Shown piece by piece: positions 15,823-22,682 of a DNA stretch of 29,246 nucleotides. Origin of the DNA: DASWVC01 sp036401335 (GTDB taxonomy: Bacteria; Verrucomicrobiota; Verrucomicrobiia; Chthoniobacterales; JAFAMB01); assembly GCA_036401335.1 (NCBI GenBank), contig DASWVC010000348.1, positions 1-29,246 of the forward strand. Reading direction: 5' to 3'. How positions within the stretch are numbered: the first letter of the stretch is position 1; each line of letters begins with the position of its first letter. The position numbers and the translations under genes are program-made. The notes beneath the pieces were generated by a model that saw nothing but the letters and a program-made list of their open reading frames with translations, searched no databases and was not told where the DNA came from.

Positions 15823-17556
15823 GTGGCGCGATTAGCCCGCCAGGTCAGCGACACGTCGATCTGGAAATCCCTCCAGAACCCGACCTTCCGCCGGCTGTGG
15901 GTGGCCAGCCTGGTTTCGGGTTGCTGCGTGTCGGCCCAGGATACTGCAGCGACCTGGATCATGAACACGCTGACCCAGTCCAGCTTCCTGATCTCGGCCA
16001 TGTCAACGGTGGCCGCGCTGCCGTTTTTCTTTTTTACCCTGCCGGCCGGAGCCATGGCCGACATGATCGACCGGCGCCGCTTGCTGATCTGGATGAACGT
16101 CTGGTTAGCCTTCACCGCCGCCTTGCTGACCGGGTTGCAGCTGGTTCACCTATTGGACCCCTACCTCATCCTGGGCATCGTTTTTCTCATCGGCACCGGC
16201 TTTGCCTTTTACGCTCCGGCCTGGTCCAGCCTTGTGCCAGAGATCGTAACCAAAGAGGAATTGCCGTCGGCCGTCACGCTGGGCGGGGTTCAACTGAACA
16301 TCTCAAGCATTCTGGGCCCGGCCCTCGGAGGGCTGCTGGTTCCGTTGATGGGTGCCCCTGCCGTTTTTGCGGCGAACAGCGTCTGCTTTTTGTTGGTGGT
16401 GTCTGTCCTGTTCGTCTGGCGCCCGTCCTTCGCGCCCCAGAAACTGCCCCTCGAAAACTTCCTTGAGTCATTTGCCAGTGCCGTTCGCTACGTGCGGTAT
16501 GCTCCGGGAATGCAGGTCGTGCTCGCGCGGGACGTGCTCTTTTCCGTCTTTATTTCGGTCATCCCGGCGTTGTTGCCGGTGGTGGGACTCCGGGTCTTGC
16601 ACCTGGATTCCACCCACCTCGGCATGCTTTTTACCACCATGGGCATCGGCTCGGTCGGCTGTGCCGTGCTCGTGATCCCGCGGGCCCGCGCGCGGTTCTC
16701 GTCCAACAACCTGACCATGCTGGCGAATGCGCTCCTGGCCGCCGTGTTTTTTCTGATGGTGTGGGTGCGCAACGTCGACCTGTTTCTGGGGGTGGCAGTT
16801 CTTGCCGGTATCAGTTGGACGTTGGCCGCGTCGGAACTCTGGGTGGCCGCGCAGCGGGCCATGCCGAGTTGGGCGCGGGGCCGGATGAATGCCACGCACA
16901 TGATGGTTTCCCAGGGCGGCATGGCCCTGGGCGGCTTGGTCTGGGGCGGACTCGCGGCCTCCGTCAACGTGCAATTTGCGCTGCTTGCCGCGGCGCTGCT
17001 GCTGCTGTTCAGCCTGTCGTTGTCGGTTCCGCTATCCATCGATTTTGCGCAACGGCTGGACCTGGATCCTGCGCCGCTCACCACGGCCCGCCACCGCCGG
17101 CTGCAAGTGCCCGAACCCCAGGAAGGACCGGTTTCGGTGACGATGGAGTTTGAAGTGGAAGAGGAAAACCGGGCGCGGTTCCTTGAGTTGATGCGGGAAA
17201 TGCGTCTTGTTTACCTCCGTAACGGCGCGTTTTCCTGGCGCCTCGACGAAGACCTCGAAAAGCGGAACCGATTCCGCATGGAAATGCTGGTAACCTCCTG
17301 GTCCGAGCATTTGCAGCAGCACGAACGCATGACCCGTGGTGAGCTCGATACCTGGGAAAAGCTCTGGGCCCTGCACTCGGGTCAAAAAGGGCCCGTGGTC
17401 AAGCATTACCTGTCAGTGAACAAAGAGCTTTTGCCCCGTCGACTCCTGCAACGGCCACCGCCACGAACGAAGGGGACAAAAAACCAGCCGCCCGGCGTCG
17501 GACCATCAAAAACCGCGCCGCCAGTGGCCGCACCGGACGTCTCGCAGATTCCGTAG
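15823..17556 (+). CDS. MFS transporter, MFS_3 family, with C-terminal cytoplasmic alpha/beta domain (first of tandem pair)
   Basis: Inner-membrane secondary transporter, probably an exporter (the family includes EntS). About 12 membrane helices lie within residues 20-405; the loop between helices 2 and 3 carries the MFS motif A variant PAGAMADMIDRRRLL (74-88). A soluble domain follows (~434-534) with RLVYLRNGAFSWRLDEDL and TSWSEHLQQHERMT. This resembles the ferredoxin-like/ABM-type tail that MFS_3 proteins of this length usually have. The last ~35 residues are Pro/Lys-rich and disordered-looking. GTG 15823 is preceded by GGGAGGT. It is a close paralogue of the next gene, 81 bp downstream. Substrate unknown. 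Confidence 0.88.
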   Translation: MARLARQVSDTSIWKSLQNPTFRRLWVASLVSGCCVSAQDTAATWIMNTLTQSSFLISAMSTVAALPFFFFTLPAGAMADMIDRRRLLIWMNVWLAFTAALLTGLQLVHLLDPYLILGIVFLIGTGFAFYAPAWSSLVPEIVTKEELPSAVTLGGVQLNISSILGPALGGLLVPLMGAPAVFAANSVCFLLVVSVLFVWRPSFAPQKLPLENFLESFASAVRYVRYAPGMQVVLARDVLFSVFISVIPALLPVVGLRVLHLDSTHLGMLFTTMGIGSVGCAVLVIPRARARFSSNNLTMLANALLAAVFFLMVWVRNVDLFLGVAVLAGISWTLAASELWVAAQRAMPSWARGRMNATHMMVSQGGMALGGLVWGGLAASVNVQFALLAAALLLLFSLSLSVPLSIDFAQRLDLDPAPLTTARHRRLQVPEPQEGPVSVTMEFEVEEENRARFLELMREMRLVYLRNGAFSWRLDEDLEKRNRFRMEMLVTSWSEHLQQHERMTRGELDTWEKLWALHSGQKGPVVKHYLSVNKELLPRRLLQRPPPRTKGTKNQPPGVGPSKTAPPVAAPDVSQIP

Positions 17557-17637
17557 CGTCCCACAAATGGTTTGCGGACCGGTTCGAGCGGCCCTTAATT
17601 CCCACCCGCCTGCCGTTGACGGGGCCGCGTTCCTATC

Positions 17638-19311
17638 ATGAAGACGTCAGCCGCCTCCACATCAACGTTTCGCGCGTTGCGCAACCCGGTTTACCGCCGG
17701 CTTTGGGTGGCCAGCGTGGTTTCCGGCACCCTGGTCTCGGCCCATGACACAGCCGCTACCTGGGTAATGAACAGCTTGAGCCATTCCATGGTGATGCTCT
17801 CGCTGATGTCGACCGTAGCTTCCCTGCCCTTCTTCCTGTTTACCTTGCCCGCGGGTGCGTTGGCCGACCTGGTGAACCGTCGAAAATTGCTTTGCGTACT
17901 GAACGTCTGGCTGGCGCTATCAGCCGGGGCGCTGGCCGGCCTGGGGTTTTTGCGGCTGCTTAACCCGTACCTTATTCTAGCCGCGGTGTTCCTGATCGGC
18001 GTTGGGTTTGCCTTCAACGCCCCGGCGTGGACTGCCATTGTGCCGGAGGTGGTCACCGACGAGGAACTGCCCTCAGCAGCCACCTTGAGTGGGCTGCAAC
18101 TGAACCTATCCGGGATCATCGGGCCGGCCATCGGCGGTTTGCTCCTTCCGTTCGTCGGCGCAAACTGGGTGTTTACGATGAATGCCGTTTTTTTCCTCGC
18201 GGTGCTGGCCGCGTTGCTGGCGTGGCGGCCACGGCAGCGCCAATCCAAGTCGCCGCTCGAAAATTTCTTTGAGGCTTTCGCGACGGCGTTGCGTTACGTC
18301 CGGTTTGCGCCTGCCATTCAGGTCGTGCTGGCCCGCAATGTCCTGTTCACGTTTTTTATTTCCATCATTCCCGCTTTGCTCCCGGTCGTTGGTTTGAAAG
18401 GGTTGCACCTGCAGCCGTCCAGCCTCGGATTTTTGTTCACTTCGATGGGCATAGGGTCGGTCTTCGGGGCCATTTTTGTGATGCCGGCCATGCGGAACCG
18501 CTTGAAATCAAATCGGATTATCACGATTGCGACCTTGCTGCTCGCCGTCGTGCTCGCCGCCCTGGCCTCGGTTCGTCATCCCTGGATGGTGATGGTCATC
18601 GCGTTCCTGGCCGGCATCGGGTGGACGCTCGCGGCTTCGGAACTTTGGGTGGCAGGCCAGCGGGCGATGCCTGGCTGGGCCCGCGGTCGCATGAACGCAA
18701 CGATTATCATGGCCGGGCAGGGAGCCACCGCGTTGGGTGGCGTCGTCTGGGGGGTGGCTGCAGCCACCCTCGGCCTGCACGTTACCTTGGTTGGGGCCGC
18801 GGTGCTTATGGCCGCCAGCGTAGGATTGAATTACCTGCTCTCAATCGACTTTACGCAAGAGCTGAGTTTCGAACCCGCGCCCGTAACGCCTCTCTCGGCC
18901 AAGTTGATTCATACGCCCAAACCGCACGACGGCCCTGTCATCATCACCTACGAATTCCAGGTGGACTACACTCACGGACACGCGTTCATGAGCTTGATGC
19001 GTCAAGTTCGGTTGATCCACCTGCGCAATGGCGCATTTAGCTGGCGTCTGCACGAGGACCTCAGCCGGTTCAACACCTTCCGCATCGAAATGATGGTGCC
19101 GTCCTGGACCGAACACCTTCTTCAGCAGGAACGGTTGACCGTGGCCGAGAAAGCCATCCTCGATCAGGCAGCCGCATTGCACGTCGGCCCCGGGCCGATC
19201 GAGGAACGCATCTTCCTCAACGTCAACCGTGAACTGTCCCTTCACCGGGCCGCGCCAACGGCAACCCCGGGCCCGAAGCAAACCGTTCCCGCCACCCAAA
19301 TGGCAGGCTGA
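17638..19311 (+). CDS. MFS transporter, MFS_3 family, with C-terminal cytoplasmic alpha/beta domain (second of tandem pair)
   Basis: 557 residues, alignable end to end with the preceding gene and clearly more than half identical by eye. Shared strings include PYLILxxVFLIGxGFAF, LPVVGL in the middle, SWARGRMNAT/GWARGRMNAT, and the C-terminal LRNGAFSWRL followed by an SW(S/T)EHL motif. Motif A is PAGALADLVNRRKLL. Differences cluster in helices 1-2 and in the linker, and this copy lacks the long Pro/Lys-rich tail. The pair looks like an old tandem duplication; it may serve related substrates or act as two half-partners, although MFS proteins normally work alone. No Shine-Dalgarno is obvious before ATG 17638. 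Localisation is the inner membrane; direction of transport is inferred from the family only. Confidence 0.88.
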   Translation: MKTSAASTSTFRALRNPVYRRLWVASVVSGTLVSAHDTAATWVMNSLSHSMVMLSLMSTVASLPFFLFTLPAGALADLVNRRKLLCVLNVWLALSAGALAGLGFLRLLNPYLILAAVFLIGVGFAFNAPAWTAIVPEVVTDEELPSAATLSGLQLNLSGIIGPAIGGLLLPFVGANWVFTMNAVFFLAVLAALLAWRPRQRQSKSPLENFFEAFATALRYVRFAPAIQVVLARNVLFTFFISIIPALLPVVGLKGLHLQPSSLGFLFTSMGIGSVFGAIFVMPAMRNRLKSNRIITIATLLLAVVLAALASVRHPWMVMVIAFLAGIGWTLAASELWVAGQRAMPGWARGRMNATIIMAGQGATALGGVVWGVAAATLGLHVTLVGAAVLMAASVGLNYLLSIDFTQELSFEPAPVTPLSAKLIHTPKPHDGPVIITYEFQVDYTHGHAFMSLMRQVRLIHLRNGAFSWRLHEDLSRFNTFRIEMMVPSWTEHLLQQERLTVAEKAILDQAAALHVGPGPIEERIFLNVNRELSLHRAAPTATPGPKQTVPATQMAG

Positions 19312-19329
19312 CAGGTCGTCCCCGGTCTC

Positions 19330-19698
19330 ATGCATCGTTTGATCAAGCCGATGAAGCCCTTATTGTTATACTGCCGTTTCAAGCTCTTGCGCCCTGGACC
19401 CACCGGCACTCCTGAACCGCTCGGCGGATTTGTCCTGGGCGTGCCGCAAAAGGATTGGGACGATTTTTGCCGTGAACACCCGTCGGCCGACGCCGGGGGG
19501 TTGTTCCAGTCAATGATCCTGCCCCAGGAATGGTCTTTAATCGGGCGTTACCTCAGGGTCTCGCTGGAACCGAGGCCGGTCGTGCAGTCTACCGTTTGCG
19601 GTGAGGAAACGGACGAGGCCGGGACGCAGGCAACCTTTGAAGGCGTTGCTGGCAAAAAGTTCTGGGTCACACGCAAGCCCCGCAGCCCGGGACGGTAG
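19330..19698 (+). CDS. Small hypothetical protein downstream of the MFS pair
   Basis: A 122-codon open frame begins 18 bp after the second MFS gene on the same strand. It encodes a mixed-composition protein with a Trp/Phe-bearing segment VPQKDWDDFCREH and ILPQEWSLIGRYLRVSLEP. No membrane segment, signal peptide or known motif is evident, and I recognise no family. A start at ATG 19351 (MKPLLLYCRF) is also possible. Position and codon use fit a real gene in the MFS transcription unit, but chance cannot be excluded. Its stop codon abuts the start of repeat copy E, so the last residues may be repeat-altered. Confidence 0.45.
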   Translation: MHRLIKPMKPLLLYCRFKLLRPGPTGTPEPLGGFVLGVPQKDWDDFCREHPSADAGGLFQSMILPQEWSLIGRYLRVSLEPRPVVQSTVCGEETDEAGTQATFEGVAGKKFWVTRKPRSPGR

Positions 19699-19846
19699 GG
19701 AAAAAGTGTCGGGGGACGGGGTGACGCAAATGCCAGGAATCAAAGAACCGAAGAATGCTACGACTTATTTAGGGCCACGACCGGCGGTGCTTCTCCGGCT
19801 CTGCCGTTTGTGGCACCCTTTAACTTTTCCATTTGTGGCACCTTGC
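19698..19846 (+). repeat. TGCCAC repeat family, copy E
   Basis: It starts with a degenerate outer module GGGAAAAAGTGTCGGGGG (19698-19715). Then follow AAATGCCAGGAATCAAAGAA, CCGAAGAATGCTACGA, a centre GGCCACGACCGGCGGTGC with TTCTCCGGCTCTGCCGTTTG (19773-19810), and the closing TTTGTGGCACC units (to 19842). It aligns over its whole length to the minus-strand reading of copy D at 20716-20862. Confidence 0.75.
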
Positions 19847-19850
19847 AGGT

Positions 19851-19870
19851 GCCGGCAGTCCCTTGCCGAC
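19851..19870. repeat. GC-rich AGGGA-loop hairpin, copy 2
   Basis: GCCGGCA (19851-19857) pairs with TGCCGAC (19864-19870), with one G-T pair, around GTCCCT. On the minus strand it reads GTCGGCA-AGGGAC-TGCCGGC, very close to the hairpins at 7388 and 29098. Confidence 0.45.
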
Positions 19871-20055
19871 TGCGGGGTGAGGCGGGCCACCTTCCCGGGG
19901 CCGCTTGAGGAGGTCGCGTTGGGACGCGCGACCCCTAGGCGTACTTAAGCCGGACCGGGATCTCCAAGCGCCGCAAACGCCCCCTCCCGGCCGTTTGGCC
20001 GCCGTGCGGTCCGAAATGCTTTTCCCTCCGGGGGCCGCCTTCTCCGGTAGGGCGG

Positions 20056-20077
20056 GGCGGCAAGTCCCTTCGCCGCC
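20056..20077. repeat. GC-rich AGGGA-loop hairpin, copy 3
   Basis: GGCGGC (20056-20061) and GCCGCC (20072-20077) form a perfect 6-bp stem around AAGTCCCTTC. The loop again contains the TCCCTT (minus strand AAGGGA) core shared by the other copies. Confidence 0.4.
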
Positions 20078-20170
20078 GGCACCGGCGGGGTGGCGCTTCC
20101 CGGAGGGCCCCGCCCGCAAAAGACGGCGCGTGACCCGACCGACCAGACGGGCGCGATTCCCACCTCCTTC

Positions 20171-20230
20171 CACCCCGACACTCCGTTACCCCGTTACCCC
20201 GACGCCTTCTTCTGCCCCGACACCTTCTTC
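20171..20230 (-). repeat. GTGTCGGGG module of the TGCCAC repeat family, tandem partial copy F
   Basis: On the minus strand GAAGAAGGTGTCGGGG (ending at 20230) is followed by GAAGAAGGCGTCGGGG, then TAACGGGG and GGAGTGTCGGGG. The first 16 bases are identical to the opening module of copy C at 14854-14869. The TGCCAC arms are absent. The copy overlaps and encodes the last 14 codons and the stop of sufU. Confidence 0.65.
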
Positions 20231-20650
20231 CAGCGCCAGCATGAGCGCTTTCCAGGGCAGCGTCGCGCAACCGATCCGCTGAGGGAAGGCGCGTACCCCG
20301 GCCAAGGCCTGAAGGTCGCCCAGTTCGCCCGTTTCCGTCAGGTCGCCGCTAAGGAAGGCAAGGAAACTGACCACGGCGAACCGGGCCTGTTCGAGGGTAT
20401 GTCCTCGCAGCCGCGCACACATCAGGGAAGCCGAGGCCGTGCAGATGCCGCACGCCTGAGCGGTAAACTGGATCAGGGTCCCGGCTGCCCTAGGCTCCAG
20501 AAACACGGTTACTTCATCGCCGCAGATTGGATTCGTCTGGGTCACGTGGGCCGCTGGCGGTATTGGCAGCGGGCCGTAGTGCCGGGGTGACCGGGCATGC
20601 TGGTTCAATATGGCTTGAGCGTATTCCGGATCGAGCATCGGGATTTGCAA
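20186..20650 (-). CDS. sufU: SufU-type iron-sulfur cluster assembly/sulfur transfer protein
   Basis: In the SUF system SufU accepts sulfur from the SufS cysteine desulfurase, usually with zinc at the active site. The three family Cys and the Asp are present: Cys43 and Asp45 in NPICGDE, Cys67 in ACGIC, and Cys128 in RIGCATLPWKAL. A further Cys70 (ACGIC, usually Ser in SufU) makes a CxxC pair. The insertion between the two halves (LSGDLTETGELGDLQALAGV) marks SufU rather than IscU. The start is TTG 20650 with GAGGA just upstream; ATG 20638 is an alternative. The C-terminal 14 residues (EEGVGAEEGVGVTG) are encoded by repeat-module DNA. No sufS, sufB or sufD is adjacent. Confidence 0.88.
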   Translation of the reverse strand: MQIPMLDPEYAQAILNQHARSPRHYGPLPIPPAAHVTQTNPICGDEVTVFLEPRAAGTLIQFTAQACGICTASASLMCARLRGHTLEQARFAVVSFLAFLSGDLTETGELGDLQALAGVRAFPQRIGCATLPWKALMLALEEGVGAEEGVGVTG

Positions 20651-20715
20651 CGTTCCTCACCGGAGGACTGGGCGCAACCGTGACCCTGCGGTGCCGCTTC
20701 CACGCCGAAACAAAG

Positions 20716-20862
20716 CAATGCCACGAGCGGAAATATGAAAGGATGCCACAAACGGCAGAGCCGGAGAAGCACCGCCGTTCGTGGCTCCTGCCCCATTCGT
20801 GGCATTCTTCGGTTTTCAACTCGTGGCATTTGTTTTTCCCCGTCGCGCCGACACGTTCTTCC
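20716..20862 (-). repeat. TGCCAC repeat family, copy D
   Basis: Read on the minus strand: the outer module GAAGAACGTGTCGGCGCGAC, then AAATGCCACGAGTTGAAAAC, CGAAGAATGCCACGAATGG, the centre GCCACGAACGGCGGTGC with TTCTCCGGCTCTGCCGTTTG, and closing TGGCATCC and TCGTGGCATTG units. It is the inverted counterpart of copy E, with over 30 bp nearly identical in the centre (20744-20785 versus 19773-19815). It fills the divergent gap between sufU and the FabZ-like gene. Confidence 0.75.
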
Positions 20863-20925
20863 CCTCAGCCTTGACGGAACCGGAGGCTTGCGCCCGCTGG
20901 CGGCAATGAGCCATCCTATGCTCAC

Positions 20926-21354
20926 ATGGATCCCCTTGACCTCGGCTTGCCTCACCGGGAGCCCTTTGTGTTTATTGAGGCAGTTGAGGCGCATGAACCT
21001 GGGCTGATGGCGATCGCGACCAAGACGTTTTCCGGTCACGAACCGTTCTTTCAGGGCCACTTTCCCGGAAACCCGGTGGTGCCTGGCGTGTTGCTGGCCG
21101 AAGGCATGGCTCAGACGGCAGGGGTGGCCGTGGCGGATCGGGATCACGTGTTTCTGCTTACGGCGATTCAGTCCATGAAGTTCCTGCGTCCTGTCCGGCC
21201 GAAGGAGCGCGTCGTTTTCAGCGCCCGCCTTTCGGGTGCGTTCCAAGCGTTATTCATGTGCGACGTAAAGGCCGAGGTGGCCGACGAGGTGGTGGCCGAG
21301 GGCCGGGTCGTGCTGACGCGGGGTCCTGGCGTGGAGGAACAGAGGAAAGCGTGA
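20926..21354 (+). CDS. 3-hydroxyacyl-[acyl-carrier-protein] dehydratase, FabZ-like
   Basis: A hotdog-fold dehydratase that removes water from beta-hydroxyacyl-ACP in fatty-acid elongation, or acts on a related acyl substrate. The catalytic His45 is in QGHFPGNPVVPGVLL and the catalytic Glu59 in AEGMAQTAG; canonical FabZ has EAMAQ, so Gly replaces Ala beside the catalytic Glu. At 142 residues it is normal for FabZ. It lies apart from lpxC/lpxD/lpxA, the usual setting of the main fabZ, so a second or specialised copy (for example for lipid A-like or storage lipids) is possible. ATG 20926 (MDPLDLGLPHREPF) matches the family start; no Shine-Dalgarno is visible. Divergent from sufU. Confidence 0.85.
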   Translation: MDPLDLGLPHREPFVFIEAVEAHEPGLMAIATKTFSGHEPFFQGHFPGNPVVPGVLLAEGMAQTAGVAVADRDHVFLLTAIQSMKFLRPVRPKERVVFSARLSGAFQALFMCDVKAEVADEVVAEGRVVLTRGPGVEEQRKA

Positions 21355-21465
21355 ACGGGTGACGGGGGCAGGCGCTTCCCCCCGGGGTTGGTTCCGGGAA
21401 CGGAGGCTCTCGGAAGCACGGGCGGCGTTGAACCGGCGGTGAACGTGGGCGAGGATCGTGGCGTT

Positions 21466-21942
21466 ATGAAAAGATGGGCCTGGATTGTTGTTGCCGGAGT
21501 TCTGATCGTCGGATCGACGCTGTGGGTACATGCGCGGACGGCTGGCGTCAGACCCGGTGACCGGCTGCCACCGCTTGCCCTGACCTACCTTCGGGAGAAG
21601 CCGGACCTGCAGCGAAAACCGCTTCTGGTGGAGTTCTGGGCGACCTGGTGTCCGCCCTGCCGCCGGAGCATCCCGCACCTGAACGACGTTTACGCCCGGT
21701 ATCACGAGGCCGGCCTCGAAGTCGTGGGCATTACCGACGAGGATGCTCCGACCGTGGAAAGGTTCCAGCAGGGGCTGCCGATGCAGTACCCGGTGGCCGT
21801 CCAAGCCCCCCGGCAGCTTTATGCCCGCTTCGGGGTGAAAGGCATTCCTCAGGCCTTTCTTGTGGACCGGCAGGGAAAAGTAGTGTGGAGTGGCCACCCG
21901 CTCGACCTGACCGAAGAGGACGTGGACGGGGTGCTGCACTGA
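21466..21942 (+). CDS. TlpA/ResA-like membrane-anchored thioredoxin
   Basis: An extracytoplasmic thiol-disulfide oxidoreductase of the kind that reduces apocytochrome c or other exported proteins. Residues 4-21 (WAWIVVAGVLIVGSTLWV) are a signal anchor. The thioredoxin domain has the active site WATWCPPCRRS (Cys62, Cys65), the TlpA-type central insert, and the cis-Pro segment GVKGIPQAFLVD. I chose ATG 21466 because it gives the membrane anchor at once; GAGGA lies 10 nt upstream. Earlier in-frame starts would add a stretch with no hydrophobic lead. The gene lies about 110 bp after the FabZ-like gene and converges on the MBL hydrolase. No cytochrome c maturation gene is near, so the client is unknown. 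Confidence 0.88.
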   Translation: MKRWAWIVVAGVLIVGSTLWVHARTAGVRPGDRLPPLALTYLREKPDLQRKPLLVEFWATWCPPCRRSIPHLNDVYARYHEAGLEVVGITDEDAPTVERFQQGLPMQYPVAVQAPRQLYARFGVKGIPQAFLVDRQGKVVWSGHPLDLTEEDVDGVLH

Positions 21943-21964
21943 ACCGGTGGCTGCAGCCCACGTT

Positions 21965-22582
21965 TTACCTTGCCAGGTAAGGGTTTGTCCGGCGCTCCAC
22001 GCCGACCGTGGTGGCTGGACCGTGCCCGGGAAGGACACGGGTAGCATCCGGCAGCACCAGCACCTTCGAGTGCAGACCTCGCAGGAGCAACGGGAGGTCG
22101 CCTCCCGGCAGGTCGGTGCGGCCGATGCTTCCGGCAAAGAGGGTGTCGCCGCTGAAAAGGTTTGCGCTCTCCCGATGGTAAAAGCAGAGGCTGCCCGGGC
22201 AGTGGCCAGGAACTAAAAGCACCTGCAAAGGGAGGCCCAATGCCGTGGTTTGTGCCGTTTCCTCTATAAGAACTGAGGGCTGCACGGACTCAACCTCCAG
22301 ATTGAAACCGAGTTTCCGGAAAACGTCGGGATCGGTCAGCAGGGGGACACTTTCGCGGTGGCAGGCCACCGGGCACTGAAATTCCCGCGCAATCCTGGCC
22401 GCATCGTCGATGTGGTCAACGTGCCCGTGAGTGATAAGCAAAAGCCGCGGCCGACGGTTCTGGCTTGACAGCCATTCACAGGTGCCGGTCGGGGCGTCAA
22501 CGAGCAGGTCACCTTGCGGCGCCTCTACGAGGTAAGCGTTGGTATCGAAAATACCACCAATAAAGGTTTGAATATCGAGCAT
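21965..22582 (-). CDS. MBL-fold metallo-hydrolase (glyoxalase II-like)
   Basis: A cytoplasmic metallo-beta-lactamase-fold hydrolase of 205 residues. All metal ligands are visible: His52, His54, Asp56 and His57 in THGHVDHID, His127 in VPGHCPGS, Asp146 in FSGDTLFAGSIGRTDLPGG, and His187 in LPGHGPATTVGVE. The string SGDTLFAGSIGRTDLP and the C-terminal ERRTNPYL are typical of the small 'YcbL-type' glyoxalase II-like group, which hydrolyses thioesters such as S-D-lactoylglutathione or related adducts. The true substrate in an organism that may lack glutathione is uncertain. It is divergent from the Prc-like protease, with about 100 bp between them, and convergent with the thioredoxin gene (22 bp apart). 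Confidence 0.9.
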   Translation of the reverse strand: MLDIQTFIGGIFDTNAYLVEAPQGDLLVDAPTGTCEWLSSQNRRPRLLLITHGHVDHIDDAARIAREFQCPVACHRESVPLLTDPDVFRKLGFNLEVESVQPSVLIEETAQTTALGLPLQVLLVPGHCPGSLCFYHRESANLFSGDTLFAGSIGRTDLPGGDLPLLLRGLHSKVLVLPDATRVLPGHGPATTVGVERRTNPYLAR

Positions 22583-22682
22583 AAGAAATGGAGATTCAGC
22601 GGTTTGAGAACATGCCAGAATTGGAGAATGTGCGTCTTTGATCTATCCGTCTGGCTTCTGTAGATTGTCGTTTCGTAATTGC

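Larger units (their letters stand above)
19847..20170. other. Non-coding, GC-rich, hairpin-dense gap before sufU
   Basis: Between repeat copy E and the sufU 3' end I find no protein with a believable composition; the open frames on both strands are Arg/Pro/Gly-rich and lack any family feature. The stretch holds two AGGGA-loop hairpins (19851-19870 and 20056-20077). It also holds a 9-bp inverted pair, CCCTCCGGG (20024-20032) and CCCGGAGGG (20099-20107), enclosing the second hairpin. It lies between converging genes. Confidence 0.45.

Noticed and set aside
19905..20282. Pro/Arg-rich open frame in the gap before sufU
   Set aside because: It overlaps the sufU 3' end and consists of hairpin-rich GC repeats. 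No plausible start or fold.
20605..21246. 213-codon minus-strand open frame sharing the peptide AVLLRLCRLWHP with a plus-strand frame at 19601-19948
   Set aside because: The shared peptide comes from the DNA repeat copies D and E, not from a protein family. The frame also opposes the FabZ-like gene.
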